Assembly: GCA_951217055.1 (NCBI GenBank)
Contig: OX578278.1
Span: 38,289,115 to 38,353,114 of the forward strand
DNA length: 64,000 nt
Direction: 5' to 3'
Origin: Gerris lacustris
Taxonomy: Eukaryota; Arthropoda; Insecta; Hemiptera; Gerridae
Position numbers and translations under genes: made by a program. Of the stretch, positions 33,110 to 45,727 are shown in pieces. Under the pieces are notes generated by a model. It was not told where the DNA came from. It ran no database searches and saw nothing but the letters and a program-made list of their open reading frames with translations. Positions within the stretch are counted from its first letter, which is position 1. Every line of letters starts with the position of its first letter.

Positions 33110-34320
33110 TATAATTTTGATGATGAGTGAGTCAGTAACAATAAACAGGTCAAGTGTGTCTAGTCAGCACACAACGAGGGTCCGCAGGCAACACTGTATT
33201 GTTTAAGTAGTACCTATTGATGGTGCTTTTTTAAAATGCTAAAAAGCCTACTTTTGAACTATCCTATGGGTCTGACACGTAAACATACTTCTGATAAAGT
33301 ACTTTTTGCAACTGAACCGGCTATAAACATAAAAGAGCATAATCAATAAGAAAAAAAAACAGTATTTTTATTTTGTCAATATTTTTTTTTTTTTTTTTAC
33401 GAAAATTCCAAAAAGTATGTTTACTTTTGGTCGAAGAATGTGTCAGATTTTATGCACTTTGCATAAGCGAGATAGAGGGGCACTTTTCACACTCACTTCA
33501 AACTCGCCTACACTCGCCCAATCAAAGCTTATAACCAAAAATTATATATTTTTGTATAATCAGCTCGACGTACCCTTTCATATATGATCCCCACACGGTG
33601 TCAAAAGAAAAGAATAAATTTTTTACCCTAACTTTTTTTAAAAATAATTTTTTTAAGGCGCTATATTTTTAAAATGTGGGGTGTAGGTACTATACACATA
33701 TCACATATATGCCAAATTTCAAAGTGATCGGACGAAAGGTGTAGCCTAGAGAGCAGGAGATGGATGGACGAACGGACAGACAGACACACGCAGGAAAATA
33801 TAAGTGTCTTTTGTTTTGCCTACGGACCCTAAAAATGCAAACTTTGAAACCCTTCCCTGTTGTAAAGGCTGAATATCAAGGGTTACATTTTTTACAGTGC
33901 CCTAAGCTACTTAGGCCTAATCTATGCTTTAAATTTCAAAAGTCCACCGTAAGAGGAAGCAGAGATATGAGGGTGAGAAAAACCGGGTGAATTGGTACAA
34001 GTAAAGATACACACTGCATGCTAACCGTCACTGTAATTTCGCCGATTTCTAGCTCCAGCATACGAAACAGCTTTGTGGTTTTCGTCTTTACGCTTTACTC
34101 ATGTGCATCTGTCTCAGTCCGCATTAACCTCGTTTAAAGAACTACTATACCTTTAACATTAATAGTATAAACCCAATAAACTCTCAAAATTAAATTATTG
34201 AGTTACCTCTGTACTTAATCTTATAATATTCCACTAATTTATTTTTTAAACGTTTTATTTTATTATAATATGGTGGTTGTGGAGCAATCTAGGTACAAAA
34301 ATCGGTCCGAGACAACTTAG
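33110..34320. other. Repeat debris, no gene recognised
   Basis: A block at about 33,700-33,845 has a GGACGAACGGACAGACAGAC run followed by CACGCAGGAAAATATAAG. It resembles a shorter block near 48,350-48,395 (ACAGACAAACGCAGGAAA), so the two are probably members of one repeat family. Confidence 0.45.
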
Positions 34321-34324
34321 ACAA

Positions 34325-34907
34325 ACTTTCTCATACACGATGTCATAATTATTTGGCCCAGTGTTTTCTATTTATTAGTTTTCGTATGTACACTTAATTA
34401 TTATTGAACATTTCATAAAAAAACATCTCCTGGGCGGGGAATCGAACCCGGGCTCTCTACGTCCGCGTTTTAAGCTTATTTCTCAGGAACTAGATTTTTC
34501 CCGGGAAAACGTCTTATATCGTTTAGATTCGTATTTAAATGGGCTACATGATAGAATTTTAATCAAAATCGTCGGAACCGTTATCGAGAAATAATTTTTT
34601 TCACGTTTTTTCAGAGTTTTTGGGGGGTAGCGCCCCCAAATTTGGAGCTAAAATTCGTTTCTCAATTTCGCCTCGGGGTATGATTTTTCTGAACATGTAT
34701 GCCAAATTTCGTCAAAATCGGCCCAGTAGTTTAGGCTCCAGGCGTCTGCACAGACAGACGAAAGACAGACAGACAGACAGACGACAGACAGACATTTTTT
34801 AAAAACCACTTTTTTTGACTCAGGGGACCTCAAAACGTGTAAATCCATCAAAATCTCAAAATCGAATTTTCGCGACATCACAATACTTTGTCTTTATATG
34901 AGAAAGT
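34325..34907 (+). mobile_element. Repeat family X, full 583-bp copy
   Basis: The ends ACTTTCTCATA and TATGAGAAAGT are inverted. In order, the element carries GGGGAATCGAACCCGGG (the complement is a perfect pol III B box, GGTTCGATTCC), AGGAACTAGATTTTTCCCGG, a GGGGGGTAGCGCCCCC hairpin, AAATTTCGTCAAAATCGG, CCCAGTAGTTTAGG, a CAGACAGA microsatellite, AAAACCACTTTTT and TCACAATACTTTGT. Parts recur at 2.4, 11.4, 20.9 and 25.6 kb. Confidence 0.8.
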
Positions 34908-35219
34908 AAAAATGTATAAGCTTTTACATTTTTGGTGCTTATACATTTTTCCTTCCCATAACAAAATGTTTTGTATCGAGCCGCTAGACAATAGGTGAGG
35001 GATTGAAACCTTATTCTGATGAAACCTCCTATGTTTTGAATACTAGTTAGCTTATGTTAAAAATTATTATCTCTGGTTAGCGGTGTTATTGTATTTGTTG
35101 CTTTTTTTTAACTTGTAAATGATTCTTTAATTTTCATTACTGACTATTAATAAGTAAATTTTATTTAGCCCTTAAGCTAGCGCATAATTGATAGTTTGTA
35201 ATTGAGTTGCTATCAAGAA

Positions 35220-38200
35220 ATGGAATTGGACACAAGTGGAATCAAAAACGAGCTCATCTGCATAGAGTATCCCGGTATTGTAAAAAATGTGGATAATATG
35301 CTTAGAACATTAGGGGGCCTCCCAGAAATATCAAAGGTAAAATGTTCTTTATTAATTATTCTTAACTTAAACATATTATAATTTATTAATGAGCATCTTT
35401 GAGCTGACTTGTGATTCTTGACAAATTCGTAGTAGCAACATTAGATCTTAATTTGTTGTTTCAATATATTCAAATTCTATTTTACAAACAGAATTATACT
35501 TGGTGTTATTAATCCATATAGTAATACTTATGTACTATTTTTAAAATCAAATGTATTGTAACAATAGATTGTATGCAATCACATAAAACTCACTAACTCT
35601 TGGTGCAACAGCTCATGGAGGGCCCAAGCCTGCCAAAGGGGTTATACAACTATAGTCTGTTGCTCCATCAGTTGTATAAACCTTACAATTGACATATGCT
35701 ACTAGTTAATACCAAACAACTGCTACAGTATACATATTTCCAGCTGTTACTTTTGACACTCAGATTGGCCAACCCAAATGAGAAAGAAAATAAAGCCACT
35801 AGGCCTGTCAGAGGGGTGGGGCCAGTAGGTGACATTTCTGTTTGCCTAGTCGGCCCGACTCTTTAGAATTCAAAACCCTAATCTCTCATTGGTTCCCCTC
35901 CCCAATTTTTCGGATTTTCCTGAGCTGTCAAAAGTCACAACTTATTACACGCATACTGTACTGAACACCGAGTGGTGAGGCCGAGTTATGGAGTTAAACC
36001 CAGATGTGTGGTCCCCTCCTCCAAGTTGTGACCATACCGATGGTGTTTAACTTTATTGATAAGAGATCTAGCTGCTTTCCTATAGAAGCTACCAAGGCCT
36101 CTATGCAATCAAATGTGTAAGCAAAACAGCAAACCTTTTGCTGATTTTCTTAGTTTCTTGATCATCTCATTACATTGGGTTCTGCTCAATAGAATTCTAC
36201 TAAATAAGGGGCTCATGAAGAGTCCTTGCCTCATCAACTCTTCATTCTTACTGCTTCTTCTACTTATCACACACACAATTTCTCCAAGATCACACATCAA
36301 GCCCTCTTTTGTTTTCATCGTTATCCTCCAGCCATCTTGTTCTAGGTCTTCTTTTTTTATATATTTTCTTATTCGCTTGTTCTTCCTTTATTCTAACCCT
36401 GTGTCATAGCTAATGAATCCTTACTGCTTTTATATAGCTGAGTGTTCTGAAAAGGCTAGTGCTGATTTTTCGTAAGGTTAGCCGTGCTTATAGTCACTGT
36501 GTTTTTAAGGCGAGACTTGGTTGACTGTTTAGAATAATGTATGGAATAATTCAAGCTGGAGACAAACACTCTATTCTAGAAGGCAGAATCCTTTGTTTTC
36601 CTGTTTACTGTATAAGACTTTGATTTCAATTATTAGTGTTTTAATGATTATTGCTTTAATTTGTTAGGTGATGCGGATAAAAAACAGAAGGTTGGAATTG
36701 AGGTTCCGCCCTGATGACCTCTACTGCAAGCCTGTGTGTGGAGATAAAGTAAAATCTAACCGACTTCTCCTCCGTATCAAAGTAACTATAGTCAAGAACA
36801 AGGCTACAGGGGAAACAAATGCATTGGGCTGCGTTCATATTGTAGGCAGGGTCACCACATCCATTAAATTTAAATGTAAGCTTTCACTGTATCTTAACTC
36901 TTAATTCTTTAGAGCATATAAGTGAGAAGTCACAGCCAGTTTGCTCTAGACACTTGATTTGGAATAAAGAAAGATGTACAATAAAGTTAATTTATTGTAC
37001 ATATTTCTGTGGCTTTCAACCACTAGTGATCAAATTCTAAAGTAACTTCAACTTCTTATCATTGGAGCGACATTAAGAGACAGTTTGTATTCAACCAATT
37101 TTTTATTTTGATAATTTGTTAATGATAAATCTTTTTTCAGCTCTGTGTGATTTTCAATACTTGCCACTAGACATGACACCAGATGGTAAAGTGCTAGACT
37201 TGTCCAAAGATTTGGTTCCTAAGGATATCGGAGGTGACAATATAGAGAAGTGGATCAATGTCCCTATAGCAAACCACTTCCCTCCACCTGCCTTTGCTCG
37301 AGTCGATAATTTAGCAACCAACGTAAGTTTATCTTTCCTTCAGGGTGAGTCAAAAATTATATTGATTACTCTTTGTTATTAAAACTTCTATCTTAACATC
37401 ATTTCCAAAAAAAAACACACCATTTTGAGGTGATAAAACATCCTCCCTATAGTTCTATGGATTTTCACCTGTTTGTTCTTCAGGGGAACAAACCGGTGAA
37501 GAACATTCCCTGGAGGACCAAGATTTATATCTGATAAAGAATTGGAGATAGCAGTGTATTCACAGCTCAGCCTAAAACATTTTAATTAAGGAATAGTTAA
37601 GTTTGTTAATGGACAAAGTTATTAAAAAACAAGGCGATAATGTTTTTTTGAAAATTTATGTATTTTTCTTTTTTAAATACCGATTCAAATAAATTCTATA
37701 ACCAAATTGAGGATAATTTTTTACTCACCTTAGTTTTTGAATAGGGCTAAATTTATTTACCACAACAGGACTATGTCATTGTAGGATGCAGATATAAACA
37801 TCTTAACTGATTTATTCAATGTGGTTATTAGTGTGTAACTTATCTTACCTTTCAGGAAATTGACACTAATAATTCTTATTATTAAGGAGATAAGGTGAAA
37901 AAGATAACAATTATGCAGATAGGGTACTAGGTGAATCCATTGCCTAAACACTGACAAAAACAATTTACTTTTTATAGTTATCTAGGAAATTAATATCTAC
38001 TATTAATTTATATAATTTATAATAGTTACAACATACTTGTTACAGTCTTACATGTACAGAGCAACACCTAACGAAGACGAGAAAGAGTGCAAAGTTATTG
38101 GAAGAACAAGAAAGCGGAGGTCTGGACATGCTGTGTTTGTATCTTTTGATGTCAAGGCTGTGCCGGCAAAACCCAAGGAAAAGACAATGAAGTTCCTTCA

Positions 38201-39191
38201 GATTAAAATGCTTGACAAACAGTATGATTATGTTAAAAAGGTACTAATTTCTATCTGTATTATAAAAAAGTTTTGTAATAAAACAAGTCTAGTGACTGAG
38301 AAAGACTAGGATAACACACTAAGCTGTGCTTGAATTAATATGAGTATACTCTGGATGGACAGAGAATTTTTTCTGAACATTTTCACTGTAATTTTTTAAA
38401 AACACCAAATATTTAGGTATGAGGTGTTACTATGTCACCATAAATATTACATAAGTGCGAAAATTGTTATGTGATTTTATGTTTTTGTAACTTGTGTTTG
38501 TGTGCAGATGTTTGATGAGAGGCCGGTCTGGTCTAAATTAGCACTAATGTGTGTAACCAATCTGACACACGATACTCTCAAGTATGTACTGCCAGCCACT
38601 GCTTATTACTTCGTAACAGGGCCGTTCCGTGTTATGTGGGTCAGGTTCGGCTATGATCCTCGGCACAACGCTAAATCCAAGGTCTACCAGACACTTGATT
38701 ACAGGATGAGATCCCTTGGTAATAACCCCATTTTTTCAAATATTTCTTTAATTGGAATTTGAGTTAAGAGAATTTATATGAGAAAACCCTTGACTTAATC
38801 TAATTGTATTAACAGGTCTTGGAGCTAGTTATGAAATAATAATTCCCTTGTTGAGACGGTAGTTTCATGTATCATCACAGAATACATTATATTTCTTTAT
38901 CAACTTAATTGTTATATTTAGGTATATTGTTACTAGTTCCTGGTATAGCACTGTAAGCTAGCTTTAGTAAATGAATTATTGTTAGTTTTAGTGATTGCAT
39001 TTATTTACATTCGTACTTTAGGATTAGCTTTAAATATGAAGAGGGTGTATATAGTATGATTGATGTAATAAGGAGAATAAGATCTGAGGCTGAATAATAA
39101 GGAAGCTTTTAAAAAAAATAGTAAAACCAAATGGGAGATTTTTTTAAATCAGATTCTTTATAACTTACGTTCTTGATTCTTTATAACGACA

Positions 39192-39229
<38 letters not shown>

Positions 39230-41842
39230 AACTGCAGCTATTTAAAAAAAATTAGGATTAATTGTATTAAGTGGATTTTAACAAAATTTAAGGTAATTTT
39301 GCATTTAATGTGGCGATGGCCAACTTTTGAGGTGCCAACATTGCATATGGAACAACAGAAAACTCATATCAGGTTGGATGGACTTATGAATTAAATCTCA
39401 CTTGGCATTTATAAATTTCACTTTTTATGGTGCAGTATATAAAATGTATATAATAATGGTTTGTACAGAATTTCAGCCTTCTTTAAAAAAAAATTGAGAA
39501 TATAGTATACATCTATTTTTTTAAGGGATCTTTGCAATATTTAATTTCTTATATTTACTCTTTCATTTATTCTCTTCTTTTGTTGGACAACTGAAGCAAA
39601 TAGAAGAGCTTAGTTTCCCATCTTATGGTTGTATTGTACATAATATCTTTAGTGAAAATTTCTCATTCTTTTAATTTTAATAATGTCTGATCTTATTATA
39701 CCAGATTTTCAGAAACATGGTGATTTAGTTGTGAAAGAGTTATACCTTTTATATTATAACCTGAAAAGTTTTCTCTATAATAGTTATTCCATATATATTT
39801 TTCATTTTATACTTAAGAAAAAATGATTGATTTTTTATTTATAAATTGATTAAAAGCTCTGATTGTCTCAAATTATGATGTGTTTTTTTGTTATTCAATT
39901 TGATGAGCACTAAGAAGAGCATAATAATCACAATGGTTGATGTAATGCAGTTTATTTTCTTTCTGTTTCAAGCTGGACTGACTAGTAAGATCAAAGCAAA
40001 GCGTAACTATACAAACTATGTGTTACCCAACAAGTCTAGCTACTCATCTAAGCCTAAAGCTGCCAACGTAACTTTGTCTCAGAAAGAACTTGAAACTAGT
40101 GTCAATGCAGAAAGCAGAATACCCAAACTCAAAGGAGACGAGTATATCTTCACTCCTACCACCATACCACACACTCGACAGATGTTCTACCAGGTATCAA
40201 CTAATTCATTTATTTATTACTAAACAGCTGGCTATTCTAAATTTGTATTACATACTTTTTTAAATTTAATGTAGTAATAAGTTAAAAGAAACCTTAAAAT
40301 TGTTGTGCTAAATAACACTTCAGTGCTCGGAATTTGTTTTTCTTACAAGTTAGGTCACATGGGATACAAAACTACCCCAGCCTAAATTTTCCCATTTTCG
40401 AGGTCTGAAATTCAACAAAATTGGAAAATTGTGAGTTTAATTAATAGCTAATACTTAAAACTAAATACCTTTTATCATAACATTGTTTCAGTCAAAATCA
40501 ATAAATATATAATATACTGCTTCTGTCAAAATCAAAATATGTTAAAACTCAAATTTTAAAGAAAAAAATTTGTAAGACTCACGCATTAGAAGTGAAACTT
40601 AAGTTTGGGAACTTAAGGGAATTTAGCTTAATAATTATGAAATTTTCATTACCTAGGAATGTATAATGATACCTAAATTGCATTCAAAAGTATAAGTTTA
40701 TGCTCATTTTTGCAAAGGTTGCATAAACAATTTAGACCTGATTTGTGTGGGGTTACTTGAGGAAGAACAAGCTTACGACACCCTCAACTTCCATCTTCAA
40801 TTGTTTTGGTAGTGCTCTGAATCAACTGTTACAGATTTTTAGTGAAATATATTATATTTTTTGCAGTATATTGATCTAAAGGTGCCTGAGATAGAGTCGC
40901 TGTTCGCTCGGCTTCCCAAGGATGGGAAAGATGCTGTTTGTGACCCCAGAATGGGTTTCCTTCCACGAGGTTTCGATGTTCACTGCAGAAACCTTATTAC
41001 TGACTATGTGTCAAGGAATCTCAAGAAAAATGAAGAGGAGAGCAAACGTTTGTATTTTCCCTCTATATTATCTAACTTCATTATATTGTGTAAAATATAC
41101 TATGTTGATTTCCTAATTCACAAATGTGTTAAGTGATAAGTGCATGATGAGTTCTTACTCATGTACTATTTCTTTTTTATTCTATCGTAAGAGGTTTGTT
41201 TAGGATCTTGACTAGAATTGGTCAGCTTTGGAGACATCTATCTCTTGTTAATAAAATATAACCCTATAAGTCCAATATGTGGTGATGATCAAGAGACAAT
41301 TTACCACTGTACAGAAGTGTGGGAAGAGTAAAAGAGATTGTGCTTCCAGTCGTTAGCTGTAGGAAAACTTCAGCAAGAGAAACTTGAGTGGTTGAGATAG
41401 CAAGATCTCCTCCTTTGAATTCCACACTAGTTTGATGGGATGGCAGATGGTTTAGTGTCTGTTATGGGGTTGCTGAATAGGAATCAAAGGGTGTTCTACT
41501 TGCTTGGCCTTTCCTCCCCATCAACACTATAATAGTTCATTACAGGATACAGGTAAACTTGTCTTGTCCCTCTAGGAATCATGTTGGAATTAAGACAGTG
41601 GTTTAAGGCAAATGCAATACCACTTAACTGCAGTGATTTCCTTTACCTTGTTTCTGTGTTATTATTGCTTGTTAGAATGTTTGTTTTTTGTTCTAGTTGA
41701 AGGGATTGGAGGAGGTGATACAAGTGTAGAAGAGGTGGTCGAGGATTCCTGCGAAGATGATGAAGAAGATGAAGTTGCTGATAGCTGGCAAGTCGAGAAT
41801 ATAGAAGAGGATGAAATCGACAGTTCAGAGAATGATGAATAG
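35220..41842 (+). CDS. GTF3C5: General transcription factor 3C subunit 5 (TFIIIC, human TFIIIC63 homologue)
   Basis: Eight exons join in phase: 35,220-35,336, 36,668-36,875, 37,141-37,322, 38,046-38,240, 38,508-38,718, 39,973-40,193, 40,867-41,047 and 41,697-41,842. They give 1,461 bases (486 residues plus stop), close to the length of human GTF3C5. The N terminus LICIEYPGIVKNVDNMLRTL is the family signature. A C-terminal block (GPFRVMWVRFGYDPR) belongs to the winged/TFIIIC_sub5 region, YIFTPTTIPHTRQMFYQYIDL is well conserved, and the protein ends in a long Asp/Glu tail. The subunit is part of the TFIIIC subcomplex that binds the A box of tRNA genes and recruits TFIIIB for RNA polymerase III in the nucleus. 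The start ATG is the first codon of the conserved block. Intron 1 holds a SINE-like repeat and the 3' UTR a MITE. The identity is firm. Confidence 0.95.
35590..36050 (-). mobile_element. SINE-like dispersed repeat, copy 2 (in GTF3C5 intron 1)
   Basis: Ordered blocks match 16,466-16,760, including AAGCCTGCCAAAGGGGTTAT, CAGTTGTATAAACCTTACAA and a TCCAAGTTGTGA right end. On the minus strand GGTTTAACTCC resembles a B box. This copy has about 150 extra bases in the middle. Confidence 0.45.
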
Positions 41843-41935
41843 AGACTTAATGGTTTTTAAACTTAAATTTTGGAACAGGAAAAACCAAAATTGATTAGGA
41901 GAATTGATAGCATATTCAGTTTGTCAAGGTGGATT

Positions 41936-42342
41936 CACAGCTAGCGGATCCGTGGGGGCGGAAGGCTATATAGATAACAATATATCTTTGGGGAGTGACG
42001 GAGGACGGAGTGGCTGTTTCCCTCCCATCGAGTTTCGGTTGGTCAGGTTATAAACAAAGCCAATTATAACATCGTATTTTCAACTTGAATTTAGTTCTTT
42101 TGCTTAAAAAACTTATATAATAAGATTATATATAAAAACTTTTATTATATATTAATAAGAAATAGGTAGGTAGTTTTTATTATAGGTAATAATAAAAATA
42201 TTGTTGGAACAGATATAATAAACACAGATATAATATAATATTCATACAGGTTTTAAAGCGGTGCTGTTAAAGTATTGCCATAGATGAATCCCTTCGGGCA
42301 CCCTTAGCTAACCACGTATCCGCTAGCTGTGAACCCACCTTT
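41936..42342. mobile_element. 407-bp MITE in the GTF3C5 3' UTR
   Basis: The ends AAGGTGGATTCACAGCTAGC and, inverted, AAAGGTGGGTTCACAGCTAG continue as inverted repeats for about 30 bases (CGGAT(C/A)CGTGG). The element lies between the stop codon (41,842) and the first good poly(A) signal (42,467), so it should be transcribed as part of the mRNA. Confidence 0.75.
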
Positions 42343-42466
42343 ACTTGGCTGATGTACCTCCTCCTTCCAATGATATGTTTCTTTACTATAAATAATTTAA
42401 TCTGTTGTTGAATTATTTTGTACATTCTGTAAAATTAATTTTTATTACATTATTAAGCTTTATATT

Positions 42467-42472
42467 AATAAA
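42467..42472 (+). promoter_or_regulatory. Likely poly(A) signal of GTF3C5
   Basis: AATAAA lies 625 bases after the stop codon. Other AATAAA-like hexamers follow near 42,640, so the exact 3' end is open. Confidence 0.5.
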
Positions 42473-43230
42473 GTATGCTTTTTAAATGATCTGTAAATAT
42501 AATTTAAAACCCAGGACAAACTAAAATTTAATTATCTTATTATTTTTAATTTTGTTTTATACTAAATGTTTTATTATTGATTTTTTCATATTATATTATT
42601 ATTGTAACATGTGTTTTTATTTTAATTTATTTCAAATTATTAAATAAATATAGTGTTAGTATGTAGTTATTAATAAATTGTATATATTTGAATAAGTGGC
42701 GTATATTGTTGTTTTTTTTTCAACTGCTTTAAAGAAGTATGAGCTTGAAATTGCTTGAAATTATTATTTTATTTGAATTTTATTTTGGATTGATATTAAC
42801 AATACAGGTAGGTTGAAAACCACATTTTTATTGAATAACACCAACCAGGAATGAATAAACTCAATCAGCAGTTAAATCCATCCCCTCTTCTTGGATAATT
42901 TCTGCAATAAAGTTATTGCAATGTCTCTATCAATATAATTATATCTGTATGTCAGAGAGATAAATTATCTTAAATATAATTTAAAAAAAAAGCTTTTTGT
43001 GTAGGTATATGTACTGCATTATGCTAGTTTAACACAGTATGATAATAATAAATGGGTAACCCAAAATAGGTTAGTTTCAAAGCTATAGTAAACACTATTA
43101 AATCAGTAGAAGAAGCAAAAAGTTTGGTTGAAACTGGAGGAACGCTTGTGTTTATCTATCCGTGACAGTCTATAACTATTCTTGAGTTGTTGGGTCTGTC
43201 TATTAAGGAAATTAAAATACTAACTTTTTC

Positions 43231-43583
43231 CAATATTTCTATCCCTCCTTGAATCATTCTCAAGCTGACTGACTAGATGATAACATTTTCCACGGTTAAC
43301 GTTTTATATTCTTTAATAATTTTTATATTTATATATTTTAAGAATTTTAAAAATTCTTGTATTTCAATCTTACTGATTCTCATCAATTCACCTGAAATCA
43401 GGTACTGCTAATTACACAATTAGATAGCAATATCTTAGACATTAAATATTATATAAAAATAATAAAAAAACAACACATTCTTACTGGAGAAACACCTATG
43501 TTTTGCAATACTTCTATCCCTCCTTGGTTCATTCTCAAGCTGTCTGACTAAATGATAACATTGATTATGGTTAACATTTTATT
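43231..43583 (+). repeat. Direct duplication of a 77-bp segment
   Basis: 43,231-43,307 and 43,506-43,583 share CAATA(T/C)TTCTATCCCTCCTT, CATTCTCAAGCTG, CTGACTA(G/A)ATGATAACATT and GGTTAAC in the same order, about 275 bases apart. No coding signal was seen in 42.5-43.9 kb. Confidence 0.8.
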
Positions 43584-43925
43584 CATGCTTAACGTTTATT
43601 CAACTTAAACTCAAACTTTCAAATATAATTTGTCCTTAACCACTGCAACTGTTTGTTTATTAATCCAAAACCAACTACTCAAGAATTAAAAATTACAAGG
43701 AACAATCTACTAATTTATCAATATAGTTCTATCTTTACATCATTCACAAGTCTTTAGCAAGTATTCTACATCCAGTAGAAATTTATACATTGTACTACGA
43801 AACAAAGACAGCTGAAACATGTGGTTGACAAAAGGTAAACTGTCAATGTATAATTGTCATCGAAAGTAGTCGTAAGACTGAAGCTATTCTCTGATTGTTA
43901 TATGTATTTTATTATGGTTAGGTAA

Positions 43926-44044
43926 TGTTGGTATACATGGCAACCATGTCATACCCTGACATTATTTATTGTTGATTTGTTTTATAAATTAAATTGTCAT
44001 TCCCAATAAATACGTATTACAAGCAATAGCGTTGAAACTCAATA
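43926..44044 (+). repeat. Left LTR of the Copia element
   Basis: 119 bp starting TGTTGGTATACATGG and ending in AACTCAATA. It matches the right LTR base for base as far as I can read. It is unusually short for the superfamily. Confidence 0.95.
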
Positions 44045-44060
44045 GGTTATGGGAACCCAG
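44045..44060 (+). promoter_or_regulatory. Copia primer-binding site
   Basis: GGTTATGGGAACCCAG directly follows the LTR. It resembles the site used by Drosophila copia, which primes from an internal fragment of initiator methionine tRNA. Confidence 0.7.
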
Positions 44061-44089
44061 TAAATAGAAAAAAAAGAAGAAAAAAAATT

Positions 44090-45706
44090 ATGAATGCTGC
44101 TGAATCGTCCATGGTTTCAATTCCGCAATTCGATGGAAACGAATAGGATAGCTGGAAGTTCAGACTTGAAGTCTATTTGGATGAAAAAGAACTTGCTGAA
44201 TTCCTAGTCAAAGATAAGGATGAACTACTTTTGGTCGCCTGCAACTCATCGAAATTGGATAGTAAAGCCATAGATGAACTGCAGAAAAAGCTTCTGAAAG
44301 ACGAAAAGAAATGTAAGTCAATAATAATTCAACGTATTGCTAATTCTCATTTAGAATATGTAAAAGATAAAAACACGCCAAAACAAATTGTTTTGACACT
44401 TGATTCAATATTTCAAAGAAAAAGTGTAGCCAGTCGTATGTACTTAAGAAAACAGTTGCTTCAGTTAAAATTTGACGAACAAACCAACGATATTCAAGAA
44501 TACTTTCTTGAGTTCGATAAAATAGTGCGTCAGCTCAGGTCAATGGGTGCAAATGTAGAAGAAGAAGATATAATCTGTTATTTATTACTTTCATTACCTA
44601 AATCTTTTGAAGCTGTCGTAGCAGTCATTGAAACTGTTGAAATAACTAAACTTTCACTAGACTTTATTAAGGCCAGATTACTTGACAAGTGTAATAAGAG
44701 AAAGCATAATAATAGTTTGAATAATACCGATAATAATACTGTGTTTTCAGGTAAAAGATACTCTGAAAAGTCCCCTAAGTGTAGGTACTGTTCAAAACGA
44801 AATCACAGAGAACAGGATTGTTGGTTTAAAAAGGGTAATTCTAAGTCAGATCAATATAAATCAAACAGACGAGCAAAAGCACATACGATAAGCCGGAGTG
44901 AATCAGAGTCGGACGATTCACTGGGCGAGGGCGATGCATTTATATCACTTCCCAAAAATACTAAGTGCATGTCAGCGGATGACGATAAAGAAATCATTTT
45001 CTATGTTGACAGTGGGTGCACAGACCACATGGTCAATAGTGAAAAATATATGTGTAATATAAAAGTTTTAAAAGAACCTATATTAATATCGGTGGCTAAG
45101 AATAATGAATACTTAAAAGCTACTAAAATAGGAGATATAAAAATCAAAGCTCCCGTAGGTAAAATTATGTATAATAAAGGGACAATTTATAATGTATTGT
45201 ATGCCCCAAACCTCAAATATAATTTATTTTCAGTTAGAAGGTTAGAAGATCAGAATAAAGTAGTAGTGTTCAAAGAGGGGGGAGTAAAGATTTATAACAC
45301 TGAAGGAAATATAGCAGCCCGAGGGGAAAGAGAGGACAAGTTGTATGTGCTTTGCTTTAAACCTCGTGGAACCTCCTCAGCTAAAAGCATCACTAACATA
45401 GACAATAATAAGTCTATAGAGCAGTGGCACCTCCGCTATGGTCACCTAAACTATAAAAACTCAGAAAAATTATCCAAAGATGACTTGGAGAAGGGAATGA
45501 CACAACTAAGTGAAGAAAAATTTAGGTCCAAAGTGTGTGAAGGTTGCATGAAAGGGAAACAAAGTAAACTGCCTTACAACAAACATCATGAGGTTAGGTC
45601 TCAAAGACCACTTCAGTTAACACACTCGGATGTTTGGGGAAAAGTCAGACCAAAGACCTATGATAGAAGTGATATTATAGATAAGAGTAAAAAAAGAAAA
45701 AGATAA
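44090..45706 (+). pseudogene. Copia gag, protease and start of integrase, broken
   Basis: The gag ATG is at 44,090, but an in-frame TAG stops it at 44,144-44,146 (codon 19). The frame then reopens without a stop to 45,706. Recognisable parts are the gag core (Retrotran_gag type), the zinc knuckle CRYCSKRNHREQDC (CX2CX4HX4C), the aspartic protease DSGCTDHMV and the GAG-pre-integrase HHCC region (HLRYGH...CEGCMKGKQ). The reading ends just after the start of the integrase core (THSDVWGKVRP), where a deletion joins a lysine-rich linker in another frame. Gag would package the RNA and the protease would process the polyprotein; with the stop and the missing core, this copy cannot do so alone. Confidence 0.9.
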
Positions 45707-45727
45707 AAATAAAGAAAATGAAACTGA

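Noticed and set aside
36109..36409. Frames on both strands in GTF3C5 intron 1
   Set aside because: No family resemblance, and exons 1 and 2 join correctly without them.
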